From NCBI GenBank assembly GCA_027604505.1, contig JADIIX010000008.1:223362-287361 (forward strand): a stretch of DNA of 64,000 nt, in the 5' to 3' direction. Positions 10,111 through 21,779 of this stretch are shown in pieces. Numbering within the stretch: the first letter of the stretch is position 1; each line of letters opens with the position of its first letter. Made by a program: the position numbers and the translations under genes. Under the pieces are notes generated by a model. That model was given only the letters and a program-made list of their open reading frames with translations. It ran no database searches and was not told where the DNA came from. Source of the DNA: Gonapodya sp. JEL0774 (taxonomy: Eukaryota > Monoblepharomycota > Monoblepharidomycetes > Monoblepharidales > Gonapodyaceae).

Positions 10111-13100
10111 TCATTTCATTGCAGGTGCTTTCCACAAACCAAAAAATCCGCCACCAGGTGCTTTCTCGGTCGCATGTGTTTCTAGCGATTCCTCTTGGTG
10201 AACACTACTTGCTCCTACAGAAATCATTTCTCCTGCTTTCTTCCGAAGAGTCAGAGATATTTTACGCAGTGGCGATCCGGTGCTCGACTTCTTTGGGGGC
10301 CTCTCTCCCGCACTTCCACCAAATGCCCCTGGAAGTGACTCAGCATTATCTATGGGGGATTCTGGTCTCCCGACCGGGGATCCAGGTGACGCAACGTTCG
10401 GCGTGAAATACCCTTCAGATCTGAGTGCGGAATTACTACTCAAACCAAGTGGCGAATCCTTTTCGTCTTGGGAACTCCTCTTTGCGTCTTTCTCAACCGC
10501 ACTACCAAGGCTTGCGACGCTCGCTGTCCGTGCCATCGCGGCATATGTTCTGGTCCAACCCGGAAGGAACGCACCACCATCTATTTCCTCCTTTTCCTTG
10601 CGAAGTCGATCAACTTCCGCCGCCAGCTTTCTTTTCTGATCTTGAAGGCGGGCCATATCCGCCACCAAGACACGGGTACGATCTTTAACGTCTGACTCTA
10701 GTTTGATTGCCTCTTCCACAAGTGAACGGACTTCTCTTTGTGCTTCGAAGTCCACCGATCTTCGCTTTTCTGCCTGTATTCTTTTCGCAGACCGTATTTC
10801 ATTGTTCAGCTGAACAAGTCGCGCTTCAAGTGTTGAAACTTGATCCTCGAGTAGATGTCTCGATCCAAGGAGAGTATCCACTTCCTCCAAGAGGATGCTT
10901 CTGCGACCTTCCAGGGTGCTGATCGTCTCCTCCAGATTTTGGGCCTCAATGTGCTTGGCAGACAAGTCAATGCTCAACTTTTCTTCGGTACCTTCCGAGT
11001 ACAACGTGTGAGGTGAATCGAGGGACTCTGGTGTTGCATTCATCGAGGGATTCTTGCTATTTTCATACTGTCGAGACAGGAGCAATCTTTTGATTTCCGA
11101 GATTTCGTCATCCAGTTTTGTGGATCTGTTGTGTGTGACCGCATCCAGTTGATTTTGGAGCTCCTTCTTCATTATTTCCAGGAGGTACTCCATTCTCCTT
11201 TCGTGCTCCTGGAAGTCCCCCTTCATTTCATCTTGCGCTCCTTTGACGATACCTTCCACCGATCGGTGATGTTCTCCACTTGCAAAGGAGAGTCGCGTTA
11301 TCGTCCTGTGGATTTGATCCACCTTTTCTTTGGCAGATGTATCCACTGCAGGTGTTGATCTGAATTCGGTCAAGATTTCGTCTTTGATTGCCGTCATCAT
11401 AGTGCTCATCGCCGAGACGGCGGTTAAGGTTGTTTGCTCGGGAAAATTCCGAATCGCAACAATATTATCTCGTATATCTGAATAGAGAGGTTCGGAATGG
11501 AGCAAAGTGACAGCTGAATCGACTTTGGGTTGCCGGGCAACGGAGACCTTATCGCCAAGCTGCTTCATTTCTTCCTTAAGATTGTTCATTGCGTTTTCCA
11601 GTAATTGAAATTGTGGGCTGGGATCCTGACCGTCCTTTTTCACAGAACCCTGAGGCTCTTCTCTCACATTTTGTGTAACGCCAACCGTGCCTTCTAGATG
11701 CTGCAATCGCTGTGTGACCGAAAAATCCGCATTGTCACGAAGTTTCGTCATTTCTGTCGCGACCGCTTCTTGAATAGTTTGCTTAAGAATCTGTATCTCT
11801 TGGTTCCAATCCTTTCCAAGAGCTGCAACGGAATGCTGTAGTTCCCTCAAAGCCCGTGAGACATCTGAAGCAGATGCAGAAGTTGCTTCCACGCGATTGT
11901 CTGATTTAGCTTTGGAATCTGCAAACCGCCAATCCGTCGCGCCAGCCCTCGATAGTCCTCTCTCGAGTGCCTTCTTGAGTTCTTCCAACTGACCTTCAAT
12001 CTTCCCTGTCACGGATCCCCACTGAACTGCAATCTGCTCTCCTCCTGCTGTAGCAACAAGCATATCTGCCGAAGGGCTCCTCAGGTCTCTCGCTCGTTCA
12101 ATAGCGCCTAGCTCGTTTACTTCTTTTCGAAGTCCACGAAGATTGTCAACAATTTGCTTGAGCCAACCAGCAAGAATATCATGGTTGAGTTGGTCTTCCT
12201 TGGTGAGGCGGACGAGGCGGTGATCGATGTCAGAAAGCTGATGTTTGACTTCCCCAGCAAAGCGATCACTGAAGCCGCGCGTTGGCGATGGTGGCAGGTC
12301 TCCCAAAGGAGGGCTCAAAGCAACATGCTCTAATGTAGGGCACAAGTCATCTTTTCCCTTAGATGCGGCCTCCTCCCAGAGCTGAATCATTTTCCCTAAT
12401 CGGTCATTGACGAGGGCAAGCGCGGCGCGTTCTCCAACCCCTATGGATTTATGGTGCGCCAGCATCGTTGTTGCCACGGCATCCTCCACGATTTCTCTGA
12501 GTGTCTCGCGTTCAGCAATAGACATTTTGTGCAAATTTGGCGTCGTCGCCACTCTCAAGAGAGTCTGGCCACCTTTCACAGGTGATGAAAGAGTGGAGTT
12601 ACCAGATCCCAGTTTGGCAAGCTCCATTCGCATTTCCGCCACAACTTTTGAGGTTATGTCTTCTCTGCTTCTCTCGATGGCTTTGATAATCTGCTCTTCT
12701 TCTTCCGGAAGACCCTTGCAAACCTTTTTCGGGCTGGAAGCCACTTTTAGGAGTCTGCACTGAGATTCGTGCAAAAATCCCGATACTTCGATAATATTGT
12801 CCAATTTTGCCTGCATTAACTCGTCCGAATCCGTGCGCGCCTTCAGTGAATCTCCAAATCCTGACAGTGTGGTGGATATGTCCTCAAATTTGGCTGCAAG
12901 TGCGGACGTCTGCAGCTGAGCACCCAGCCTGGACAACTTATCGTCAATTGCTTCCACTCTCTCAACCACCTCGCGAGAACATTTTCTCGCATCGCTTGCG
13001 GCATCCTTCATGGGCTTGGTGGCCTCCACGACACTGGAGGATACTTCCATCGCCGTAAGGCGCAAGGCATCTTTGACTTCACGTTTCATTGTTTGAACTT

Positions 13101-16100
13101 CCTCCCGGTGTCTCTCAGAGATGCCAGTTGCCGACTTCTCCATAATCCCTCGGACATCTGCTGTGATTTGGTCAAGATTTCTTGCAGACTCTACTGTAAC
13201 GGTGCCTACCACGTCCAACAGACGTGAAACGTCCTGCCGGGTCGCGACCAAGTCACCTTGCATCTCCCTCAAACCACTGCCTACATCCTTGCGGACCGCT
13301 GCAACCTGGTCCTTGACATCAACGAGAGCTCGAACTTCCCGTTTGAGAGAGGAAATGTCATCTTTTATCTCCACGACACTATTTTCGCTGAAAAATGTTG
13401 CCATAGACTGTTCCTTCTTGGATTCGCCGTGTCTGCTCGCAGCCGGCGGAGCGCCATGCGCCGATGTCGCCAGTTTTGCAGCCCTGAACCCAGCCTCGAT
13501 GTCACCTCTCAAGCTGTCGATGGCTCTTTGAGTAGTTTCTGCCTTTCGTTCCACCACTGCAGCCAACACCGCTCGCTCCTCATCATGACTAGCTGCATGA
13601 ATCTTGCCCGTTTCTGCTATGGTGGATTGAATTTGAGCAAGTTTACCACCGACTTCAGATTCCAGCTTCGCAATGGCACTCCCAAGTCTAATTGTGCTGT
13701 CCGTGACTTCTCCCGCCCTCTCGGCAGTCGCAATAGCGTGCGCGACAGTCCTCTCCATTCTGTCCGATGCCTCATCGACCCTCAACAAGACTTCTTCCCT
13801 GAGTTGCTTCACCTCTGCTAAAACTCTTTCAGATCCCGCTGCTGCGGATCCTTGCTCTGAAATTCCCGCGACAGCTTCAGCCACCTCACCGACCATTGTG
13901 CGCACTTGGAACATTCTCCTGTCCAGCTGATGTTGCGCTTCCCTCACAGCATCCTCCACAGGTTGTAGACTCAAGGCTGGCTGACTTGCTTGCCTCTGTC
14001 CAGTCATGACCAATGCCGCACGCACCGCTTCCAGGCCTCGCCCAACCTGCGCAACAGTTTCTGCGACACCAATTTGCGCTTGCATGGCACGTTCCGCGGC
14101 ATCGCGACTCCGTTCAAGTCCTGCTTGGGTTTCCGCATAATTGGAACGAGCCTCCTCCACTCCGGCCTCGCACACTGCCCTAAGATCCTCCACCGCTCCT
14201 CTCACAGCCCCAGTGGCCGCCTCGATGGACTTGACACTCTGAGCCACGACGGATGCACTGGGGTGACTTGGCGCAGAAATCGCAACTTGCGTCATAGAGC
14301 TACCCTGATGTTGCGTGAGGACCTTTGATTGCTGGTGGCTCTGCACTCGCGATTCCCTCTCCTTCCACTCTTTCTCCACCCTCTCCATTTCATTTCTCAT
14401 ACGCCTACTCTCTTCTTCTGCTCTCTCCTTCTCCCTCTCGGCTCTCTCCCTATCTTTAACCATCCTTTCCACAGCTCCACCCGCTGCTCTGGGAATCAAC
14501 CCGTCCAGGACATGCACCCAGGCGTCTCGGTCTTGAAGAGTCGCCGCAGCCAGGGACCACCCAGGAGCGACCAAACCTAGGGCTGAAGCGGATGCAGACT
14601 TCGAAGGACGATGAAATGAGAGGAGGATCTCAAATCGGACACTTTGTGGGGTTGGGGTTGGCAGATGGAGGAGCGATGTTGACCCCGGGTGATGGGCTCC
14701 GCACGATGACACAGCCGACATATCCAGAGTCTTGTAAGGGAGTTGGTCCTGTCAATGAAAAGATTGTATGATTAGGTGACCACCGTGAGCTGATAGTGAA
14801 CGAAATCTCATGATAGCAAGTACAAGGTCTCACATTGGGTGATCGATGCAGACACAAGACCCCTGCGTTCGTCTCCCGCATTCTCGCAACAGCCCAAACT
14901 TGTTTCCATTTCTTTGGGATTCGAAATGATATGTGAGTGTGAGCGTGGGAGAGGGTAAGGGGGGATGGTGGATTGAGGAACTTCGTTGCTGAGTTGGACC
15001 TTCACAAGACGAGAACCCACGTTTAAAGATCCCTTTTTCCACAAATACCCTGACTTGGCAATCTATGGGGAGAGGCATTCAGCTTCTATTAATACAAAAT
15101 CCAGAACATTCACAAATGCCAATGTGCCACCCACTTCGTCCACTCCTCCGGTGCCAGTACCGAACCCCGAAGTGCCCATTCCCAGGCCCGCCATACCCAC
15201 ACCCATGCCTATTGCGACTCCGCTGACGGACGCAACGGAGACCCTGGCAACACCGCTCGCGCTTGTCCTTCCGGACGACTGCCTATCCCCTTCGCTTCCC
15301 GGTGTCATTGCTCCACGGCGAGTCACCGCCACTGTAGCAGCAGTAGAAGCCGAAGAGTAGTTTGCTAGAGGCATGGTCGCCCCGCGCGCAACCATAGCGG
15401 TGCCTGTCGTCGCATTAGACTGATCCGCCATAATGGAAGCTGATGGAGCACGGCGTAGTACCGGGGCTGCTGGTGCTGAGTGGGTTGATTGTGTCGGAGC
15501 AGGCGGTGGTCCGGCGGGAATACGAAGCAGCCGAGTCGGGGCGGGAGTGGCGGATGCTGCTGGAATTGGTTGGAGCGTGGGGGAGGACATTACCAAGCGG
15601 CGAAGGTAAAGCAGAAACTAAACGAGAGCGATCTCGTCGGATTCCTCAGAAGCATTTCAAATCGTCCAATCAAATCGGTAAGGCCGTAATTTGTCAGCCC
15701 TGGACGTGTGTTGTATAAGCCCCGCGCAACCTTTCGCCATCCACCAATTTGACACAACGTAATTTCTTCATTCACATCAACATACCTCCTCCCCTTCCGC
15801 GCGTTTTTTCCCGCTCTTCCTCTTCTTCCTCCCATCCATCATCCTCTTCGTCCTCTTCGTCCTCATCGTCATCGTAATCTTGTCCATGCTCATCTTCTCC
15901 CAGCCAATCGTCCCCATCCTTATCAAGTGAGTCCAGTGCTCCGAGAGATATAGCACTGGCGTGTCGGGGTGGAGCGAGGAAGCGCATAGGAGGAACGATG
16001 TGGGGCAAAGGTACTGCTTGTGACTGGAGCCGCCGTTGGCCATTGATCAATTGTTGAGATTGGGAAATACAAAGGTATCAGAGTGCGGTGAGCAAACCAC

Positions 16101-16998
16101 GGAGTAAACACATGAGAAGAGCTGAAACGCACAATCCACAAGGACAATGAAGGCGTTCGATGTTATCAAAAGTCCCAGTGGGTCCCACCCTCTTCAATCT
16201 AGCTTCACTCCACACATCATATTTCCTTGAGCCACTGCTCCATCAGGCCACGGAACATGTTTTCAAAACATACCTTGGTATCACTACCTTCATCGTCATC
16301 GTTGTTACGCGGCTGCCCGGAAATATGTTTGCTGCTCACTGGCGAGAGCACTGCAGACGGTGGGCCAGACGTGTAATGAGAGAGGGCAGCTGAGTGTGGA
16401 TAAGCAGTCTGGTGGAGCGGCGGCGAGCTCATGACGTTCGCTGGCGAGGCGGTGAGTGGGGTGCGTGATGGGGTAGATGCCGGTGCAAGAGCACTAGAAG
16501 CACCAGTTGCAGTTGGGCGGGTCGTGTGTTGTTGCGTGATTGGTACTTGAGCAGGTTTTCGTCTCGGTGTTGTTGGCGTAAGGGAATCTGAGTCCGGAGA
16601 GTGAGGTGATGTTACTGCAGATGTTGATGAATTCTGATTCCGAGTAAGAGACAGTGACTGCGAAGCGGCTGCAATTGCGGCCGCCCGTGCGGCGGGAGTC
16701 GCTGTAGCCATCGAGAGAGCGTGCGCATGTGGGTGAGCGGAAAGCGGAAGCGGCAGCGGGAGTTGAGTCGAGGAGGTTGAAGTAAGGTGTGATTCTGAGC
16801 GGGAAAGAGGCATCCGACTTGAAGGTTGCTGCGGATGCGCGCGTGCAACAACCTGTCCGATTGTGGTTGTTGCTGCAACTTGGCGCTGGGATGCGGTGGA
16901 AGCAGGTGCCGCAAGTGTCTGGGATGAGGAGTGACCCGTGAGCAGGTTGAAGTCCAACTCTCAAGCACCCCATTCACACCATCAAAGTCTAGGGCCAT
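10111..16998 (-). CDS. Giant PH-domain coiled-coil protein, unknown function
   Basis: I do not recognise a named orthologue. Starting at ATG 16998 (MALDFDG), six exons join in phase. First is a 230-residue Ser/Thr/Ala/Pro-rich disordered region. Next is an exon ending in an almost unbroken Asp/Glu run (near 15800-15900), then an Ala/Gly/Thr-rich linker. The PH domain is split over three exons: IAKSGYLWKKGSLN, then KWKQVWAVARMRETNAGVLC, then LDMSAVSSC... to DRDAWVHVLDGLI. The last exon (10111-14748) encodes about 1,420 residues of mostly coiled coil with repeated LRxxVxxL-type heptads, a break with proline-rich phosphosite-like segments, and a basic Ser-rich C-terminus. The PH domain suggests phosphoinositide membrane docking and the rod a scaffold or tether (cortical, septal or centrosomal); that role is inference. 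The 5' exons are less certain than the last. Confidence 0.72.
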
Positions 16999-18322
16999 TG
17001 ATTTCCAATTATCGCTTCTTCATTTTGAGGTTTCTTTCTTCCTTTGGTCGTCGTCCTCTCGAACATGGCTCCGTATGTCCCCCCAATTTTCATTGTCAAT
17101 ATCAACTTGGTCGCACGCCGCCTTCGTCCTTCCTTTTTAATCATCTCTCCTTACTCAAACTATTCATCATCAATTTCTCAAGGTTACTCACACTCCTCCG
17201 TCCTCGCGCTTCCAGATACGCGTCCAGTTGTGACGACATGGCGTTCTAAACTGCGTGCTTCTTGGGCAAAAAATCACCCGATGCAGTTCCAGTCTGTTAA
17301 TGCGCCTCTTATGTACTCTCCTAATCGAGTTTGGATGAGGCTTTTGTCCCCGTTGAGGAGGGGCAGCGCAATACACCGTTTGTGCAGGTGCGGGCAGCTA
17401 GTTCATCTCATCCGTCATCACTGCTTATGTACACAACACAGCTCTGTTCTCTCAGAACATCTACCGATGTCCTTGCCTGATAGGGCACAGTTATTTTCTC
17501 ATTAATACATTGCTAGTGGTGTGCTGGATAGTAGATGGAAGAAAATATGAAAAGAACTCTACCTCTAACAAAGCTCAGCTGAAGTAAATGATAGAATATT
17601 GCATGTTCTTTCGTGCTCCGATTCAAGAAAGAAATTTGAACGCTTCTCACGAGATGAAAAGTCGTGTTTATTGGTATTATAATCGTAAAAACATGTAAAG
17701 ATTGTCAAATTATTCTTCCTCTTTCATATCGCTATGCACGTTTACTCAACTGTCCTGCTCAAGCCAACTCTCCTGGAAAAGCCTGCTGCAGCCTCGCCCG
17801 ATTGATGTGTATTCTTGTATTATATAACTCTAAGCCATGTAAATGAAAAGTGCGCTTGCGCTACAGTCAGATAGAGATAGAATATTCATTCTACTCATAC
17901 CAAGCTGCCTCTGTGTGTCGATGTTCATCGAGGTTCCTGAGATCAATGGTATTCTTCTAAAGGATTTGCAACTCCGTTTTCTGTACCACGTCCGTAATCT
18001 GTTTGTTGACGATGAGGTTCCATAAAATGTATGTTAATTATTCTCCGATTAATCTTCAAACTCCGCATACCCGGAGGTCAGTTGTGGTTTCAAGTTCACT
18101 GCATTGCCCGTGTCAACTCCCAAGGTGTCACTTGATCAATTCAGTACATGGAGATCTTTGACTTGCCGGAGTCAGAATTCCTTATTTGGAATGCGCATAG
18201 CTTTTCTTTCGCGGGGCATACAGATCTCGCAAACGGGGCACGAGGCGAATACATAATCCAACAATACATATATTGAGGCCTCGTCGTCTAAACGACATAT
18301 GTCTTGTATCTCATAACAAGTT
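16999..18322. other. Intergenic, no recognised gene
   Basis: About 1.3 kb. A plus-strand ATG near 17066 is followed at once by a good GTATGT donor (MAP-start micro-exon pattern), but I could not find downstream exons resembling a known small protein. From about 17500 to 18320 the DNA is A/T-rich with only chance frames. Confidence 0.35.
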
Positions 18323-19463
18323 CTATGATTCTTCAGAAATAACGTCCTCAACGTCAGATTTGATACGATAGCCAGCAATGAAGATCAACAGTCCTTTGAA
18401 TGATGTCCGTCGCATGTAACTAAACGTGTACAGCATGGACGTGGCAACAATGATCGAAACGAAAACCCAGTTGTAGATTCTGGTAATAATCACGAGCTAC
18501 GTACAACAAAAGCGTGAGTTCTGCTTCAAGAGCATCCGGAACCTAAGATGTCTCGAACACTCACCGCGTCGATGTCCAGTGAGGTTCCAACAATTATAAC
18601 AATGAGCCCTATACATTGTGCGAGCAAAGATAAACCGATGAATCCCGTCTGGCCAACAGAAAGATTGGTTAGTGATAGAGTTCCTGCGGCAGTGAGCCGT
18701 TCCTGCTGTGATTCACCAGAAGTCTGCAATCACGCCGCAGAGCAGCGCTCTCCTTGTAAAAGAGAGCAAAATAATCCGGGTCCGGGCTTGGAAAATGATA
18801 TGTTGCGGGACTAATAGGATCCGACGAAATTGGTTGTGTTTCGGCGGATTCATCGGGACTCCTCAGCGCGGAGGCAGGAAGCGTCGCGGCAACTCTCTTG
18901 AGTCGGTCAATTGGTATTTCTCCGCGAAACAAGGTGTACGCCAGTGGGTCCATCCACGGCCCCAGGGTGACTATAAAGAGGGCGGCAATGCATCCAGTCG
19001 TCACGGCATTGTCCAGAAGGACAAGTCGAGCATTGTCGGTTACGAGACCAATTATGGCAGAAGCCACAAACGATATAAACAACTGCATTGAGGTGAAGAT
19101 GAAGGACAAGGACTGAGTGAATATAATTGTATATCACTCACAATTATCAAAATGTAGTCGGTTTGGCGGTACCAAACCTGCTTGAATATAGAGCGTAGGA
19201 GAGGTGGAACGCCCGAAATGATGAGAGCGATCGAGTTGCTGATGTAATTCTAATAGGACCATTGAGAGGGGGAATTGAAAATGCCAACTCCTCTCAAAAC
19301 CCGGATCAATAGAGCCATGATGAGCGATTCGCACCTTTAGGATATAGTAAAGAGCGAGAGGAACTCCGACGTCAAAAGCAATCTCCAGGAGCTTGAAAAT
19401 CAGCGACGAGTTTCGCTTCCACCACGGATCGGGCGTTTTTGTTTCAGGAGAGTTCCCCGACAT
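18323..19463 (-). CDS. VC0807-like multi-pass membrane protein, copy A
   Basis: Multi-pass membrane protein resembling the bacterial VC0807 / septation-protein-A-like family; function unknown. Exons in order: MSGNSPETKTPDPWWKRNSS then FKLLEIAFDVGVPLALYYIL; NSIALIISGVPPLLRSIFK; FISFVASAIIGLVTDNARL with LLDNAVTTGCIAALFIVTL and DPLAYTLFRGEIPIDRLKRV; a charged loop ending FHFPSPDPDYFALFYKES-like; GFIGLSLLAQCIGLIVIIVG; and a last exon with YMRRTSFKGLLIFIAGYRIK, stop at 18323. The blocks 'LExAxDVGxPLxLYY', 'SGxPPLLR' and 'D.A.TG....F' support the family call. It is a paralogue of copy B at 21780-22957 with identical domain order and matching exon breaks; TFIIB lies between them. Confidence 0.72.
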
Positions 19464-19980
19464 GCGCCCCGGTGTTTGATTATCGATTGGGCACCTAGCG
19501 TTTGCGAAATCCCTTTAAATAGGTTCACTTGAGATGGTGTAAAGATAGTTGAGGAGTTCAAGGGTGCTGTGTATTTGGACTCAGTATTGACTGCGGAGGC
19601 CAGCCTGCTGATTGCTTGGCTTGCGACATGGGGTGGCTGTTCCGCCCGGAACAAAGGCAATTCTTCCGACAGACTACAAAATGCATCTCGTCACAGGGCT
19701 CCCTGTCATCCAAATGCGTCACCGTTTTGTGTGAGATTCCCAAATGAAGAGGGTTAGAGACATAGTATTGTAGTATGCACACAAATACCAAAGTTCAAGC
19801 GTTGATGCAGCAATGGCAGCTGAGGCAGTGATTTGTGTTATGATTTATAAAAGTACAAAAGAAGAAAATAAATGTTCTATGCATTACAGATCATTGGCAA
19901 GGTATTGCACAGTGTACTTCTGGTTCTTGGGCTTCCCATCATCCCGTCAGCTCCCGAAATCACCTCTCCATTCCCTCCAC
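19464..19980. other. Intergenic, VC0807-like A to TFIIB
   Basis: About 500 nt between two minus-strand genes. Several short frames exist on both strands but none resembles a protein. It presumably holds the promoter of copy A and the TFIIB 3' UTR. Confidence 0.4.
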
Positions 19981-21512
19981 CTACGGCCGCAGGCTGTCAC
20001 GATTGTCACAGAGAATACGGTACGCGACGTTGACAGTCGATTCCACACAGCCGCACAGCTGAGAGGTCGGGATGACAGATGACAAAAATTGAGAACCAGT
20101 GGTGACAATCAGATATGAATCCATGTCAAGCTCGCGAATTCCATGATACAGTAAAATTTTGCTGCTGTCGCAGCCCTGGGCTCGAGACCAACAAACGAAG
20201 TTCAATTTTTAAACCTACTTTTGCAATCTCATGGGCTGATCTTCTCTCGGAAGGGCTCGACGACCAAGAGCAGGCGGCGTACACACAAGCGGCGACGACG
20301 GTCTTGAGATGCCTCCCGGTCAGAAGTTCCTGGCGTTTCACTTGTACAGCGAGATCGGATGCAGCTTTGGCAATTCGGTACTTGAGGCCGAGCTGGTCGA
20401 CAATTGATCTAATGTGGTTGCTAAGTTCAGAACCCGTCTCCAAGCTGGTGTATGCACTTGTTTCATCTCCCAATTTGCAGTTAACGCGGATCGCTCGAAC
20501 AATCTACGATTTAAAAGGCAATTGTCCACAAGACAATGGGTGGGGGAACCAAAAAAAATGATTTAAGACCACAGGAATGTGAGGGAACTGAACTCACCCT
20601 CGCAATCGATTTAGTGTCTTCGCGAACCAAGGGCGCAATCGCTTCAAGGGGTCTCTTCACGTGGTGCATCGAACACGCCATGTAGATGCAAGCTCCGACT
20701 TTGGAAGCCATATTCTGTCCCGTCACCAATCGATGCAGAACTTCAAATCTCGGTGCTCGGTGACACAAAGGCAACGTGAACACCCCACCTTTCCCTTGAT
20801 GCCGTTTGAAGTGGCCACTTCGTACACCATCTTTGCACAGTCGGCTACAGCCTGCGGCATGAACATCCTCCCAATGATGGTATCGATGTCCCTGAACGCT
20901 TCGGCATGGCTTCCTTTGCTGTTGCCTTGCAGAGTGGTCTGCGCCTTGATGAGCTTCTGCTCGGCACCTCTCGCAACTGACGAGCTTCCAATGCTCGTAG
21001 CGTCCATGTGACTTGGTCCTTTCAAAGGGTTGCTCGGAGCGCCTTGAAAGGACTCGCTCGAGAATGCCCAAGAAAGTACACATGCCGTGGCCACACTTAC
21101 CAACCCGGGAACGGTCATTGCCAGGCTCTTCGGCAAAGTTGCGCCACTCTTCACCACAGTGGAGCAGTCTCGTCATAAGGATTAAGCCTGAGAGGCACAT
21201 GACCGACCCAGGACGGGAGTGCTCCATCGACTGGAGGCATCGAACATCAAACCAGGGTTGAGGGGACCTACCACAAGCGCATCTGATGTGACCCTCCTTC
21301 CAATCCTCGATAAGCTGTGGCACTTCGTCCATGCAGTACTTGCACTGGAGGCGAACCTGCAGCTCCTGTTCTCGCCACGGACGGTTGGCGTGCTCTTGGA
21401 GCTGTTTGGCTGCGGCAACTTCCTTGAGGGCCTTATGACGGGCTTCCCACTGCTGCTGAAGGAAGCTGTCTGACGCCGAGAGAGCGGGGACGGGAGTCAC
21501 AGGAACGAGCAT
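19981..21512 (-). CDS. SUA7: Transcription initiation factor TFIIB
   Basis: General transcription factor IIB, which bridges TBP-promoter DNA and RNA polymerase II. The exons give an N-terminal helical extension of about 55 residues, then a zinc ribbon (CKYCMDEVPQLIEDWKEGHI, RCAC^GLILMTRLL split by an intron). The B-reader/linker reads GEEWRNFAEEPGNDRSRVG. The first cyclin fold has RDIDTIIGRMFMPQAVADCA, SNGIKGK and KVGACIYMACSMHHVKRPLE. The second cyclin fold has LKYRIAKAASDLAVQVKRQE, LKTVVAACVYAACS and HEIAK^LCGCVESTVNVAYRIL, ending DSLRP (stop at 19981). Five or so introns with good borders. Oddity: the second cysteine pair is CxC (21273-21281) rather than the family CxxC. The symbol follows the yeast gene. 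It sits between the two VC0807-like paralogues. Confidence 0.85.
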
Positions 21513-21779
21513 GATCTTAGGAAAGTTGGTTGTTTGAAAACTTTGATGGGCGAATGTGGGGGCTGTGGTTTAGTTGCCTTCGCACTCAATTCAATGTGAC
21601 AAGTTTATTGGTGTTGCGGCAAGCTAGAGATCCACAACTCGCGAAATAAATTATTTTTACGGTACTCACGAATGCGCTCTCTGACACGGGGGTCAAAATC
21701 GGATTCTGCTGGGACACTGTGAGCTATGCTCCAAGATCGCCAAAGCGTGAACTCGCGACAATGTATTTCAAGTCACTAA

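Noticed and set aside
15063-15596. Separate Ala/Gly/Thr-rich gene ending at 15063
   Set aside because: A 51-nt GTGAAT...CATAG intron removes the apparent stop and joins it in phase to the PH domain.
17044-17505. Plus-strand frame with a MAP micro-exon and GTATGT donor, like a ribosomal protein gene
   Set aside because: No downstream exon matched a ribosomal or other known small protein, so not called as a gene.
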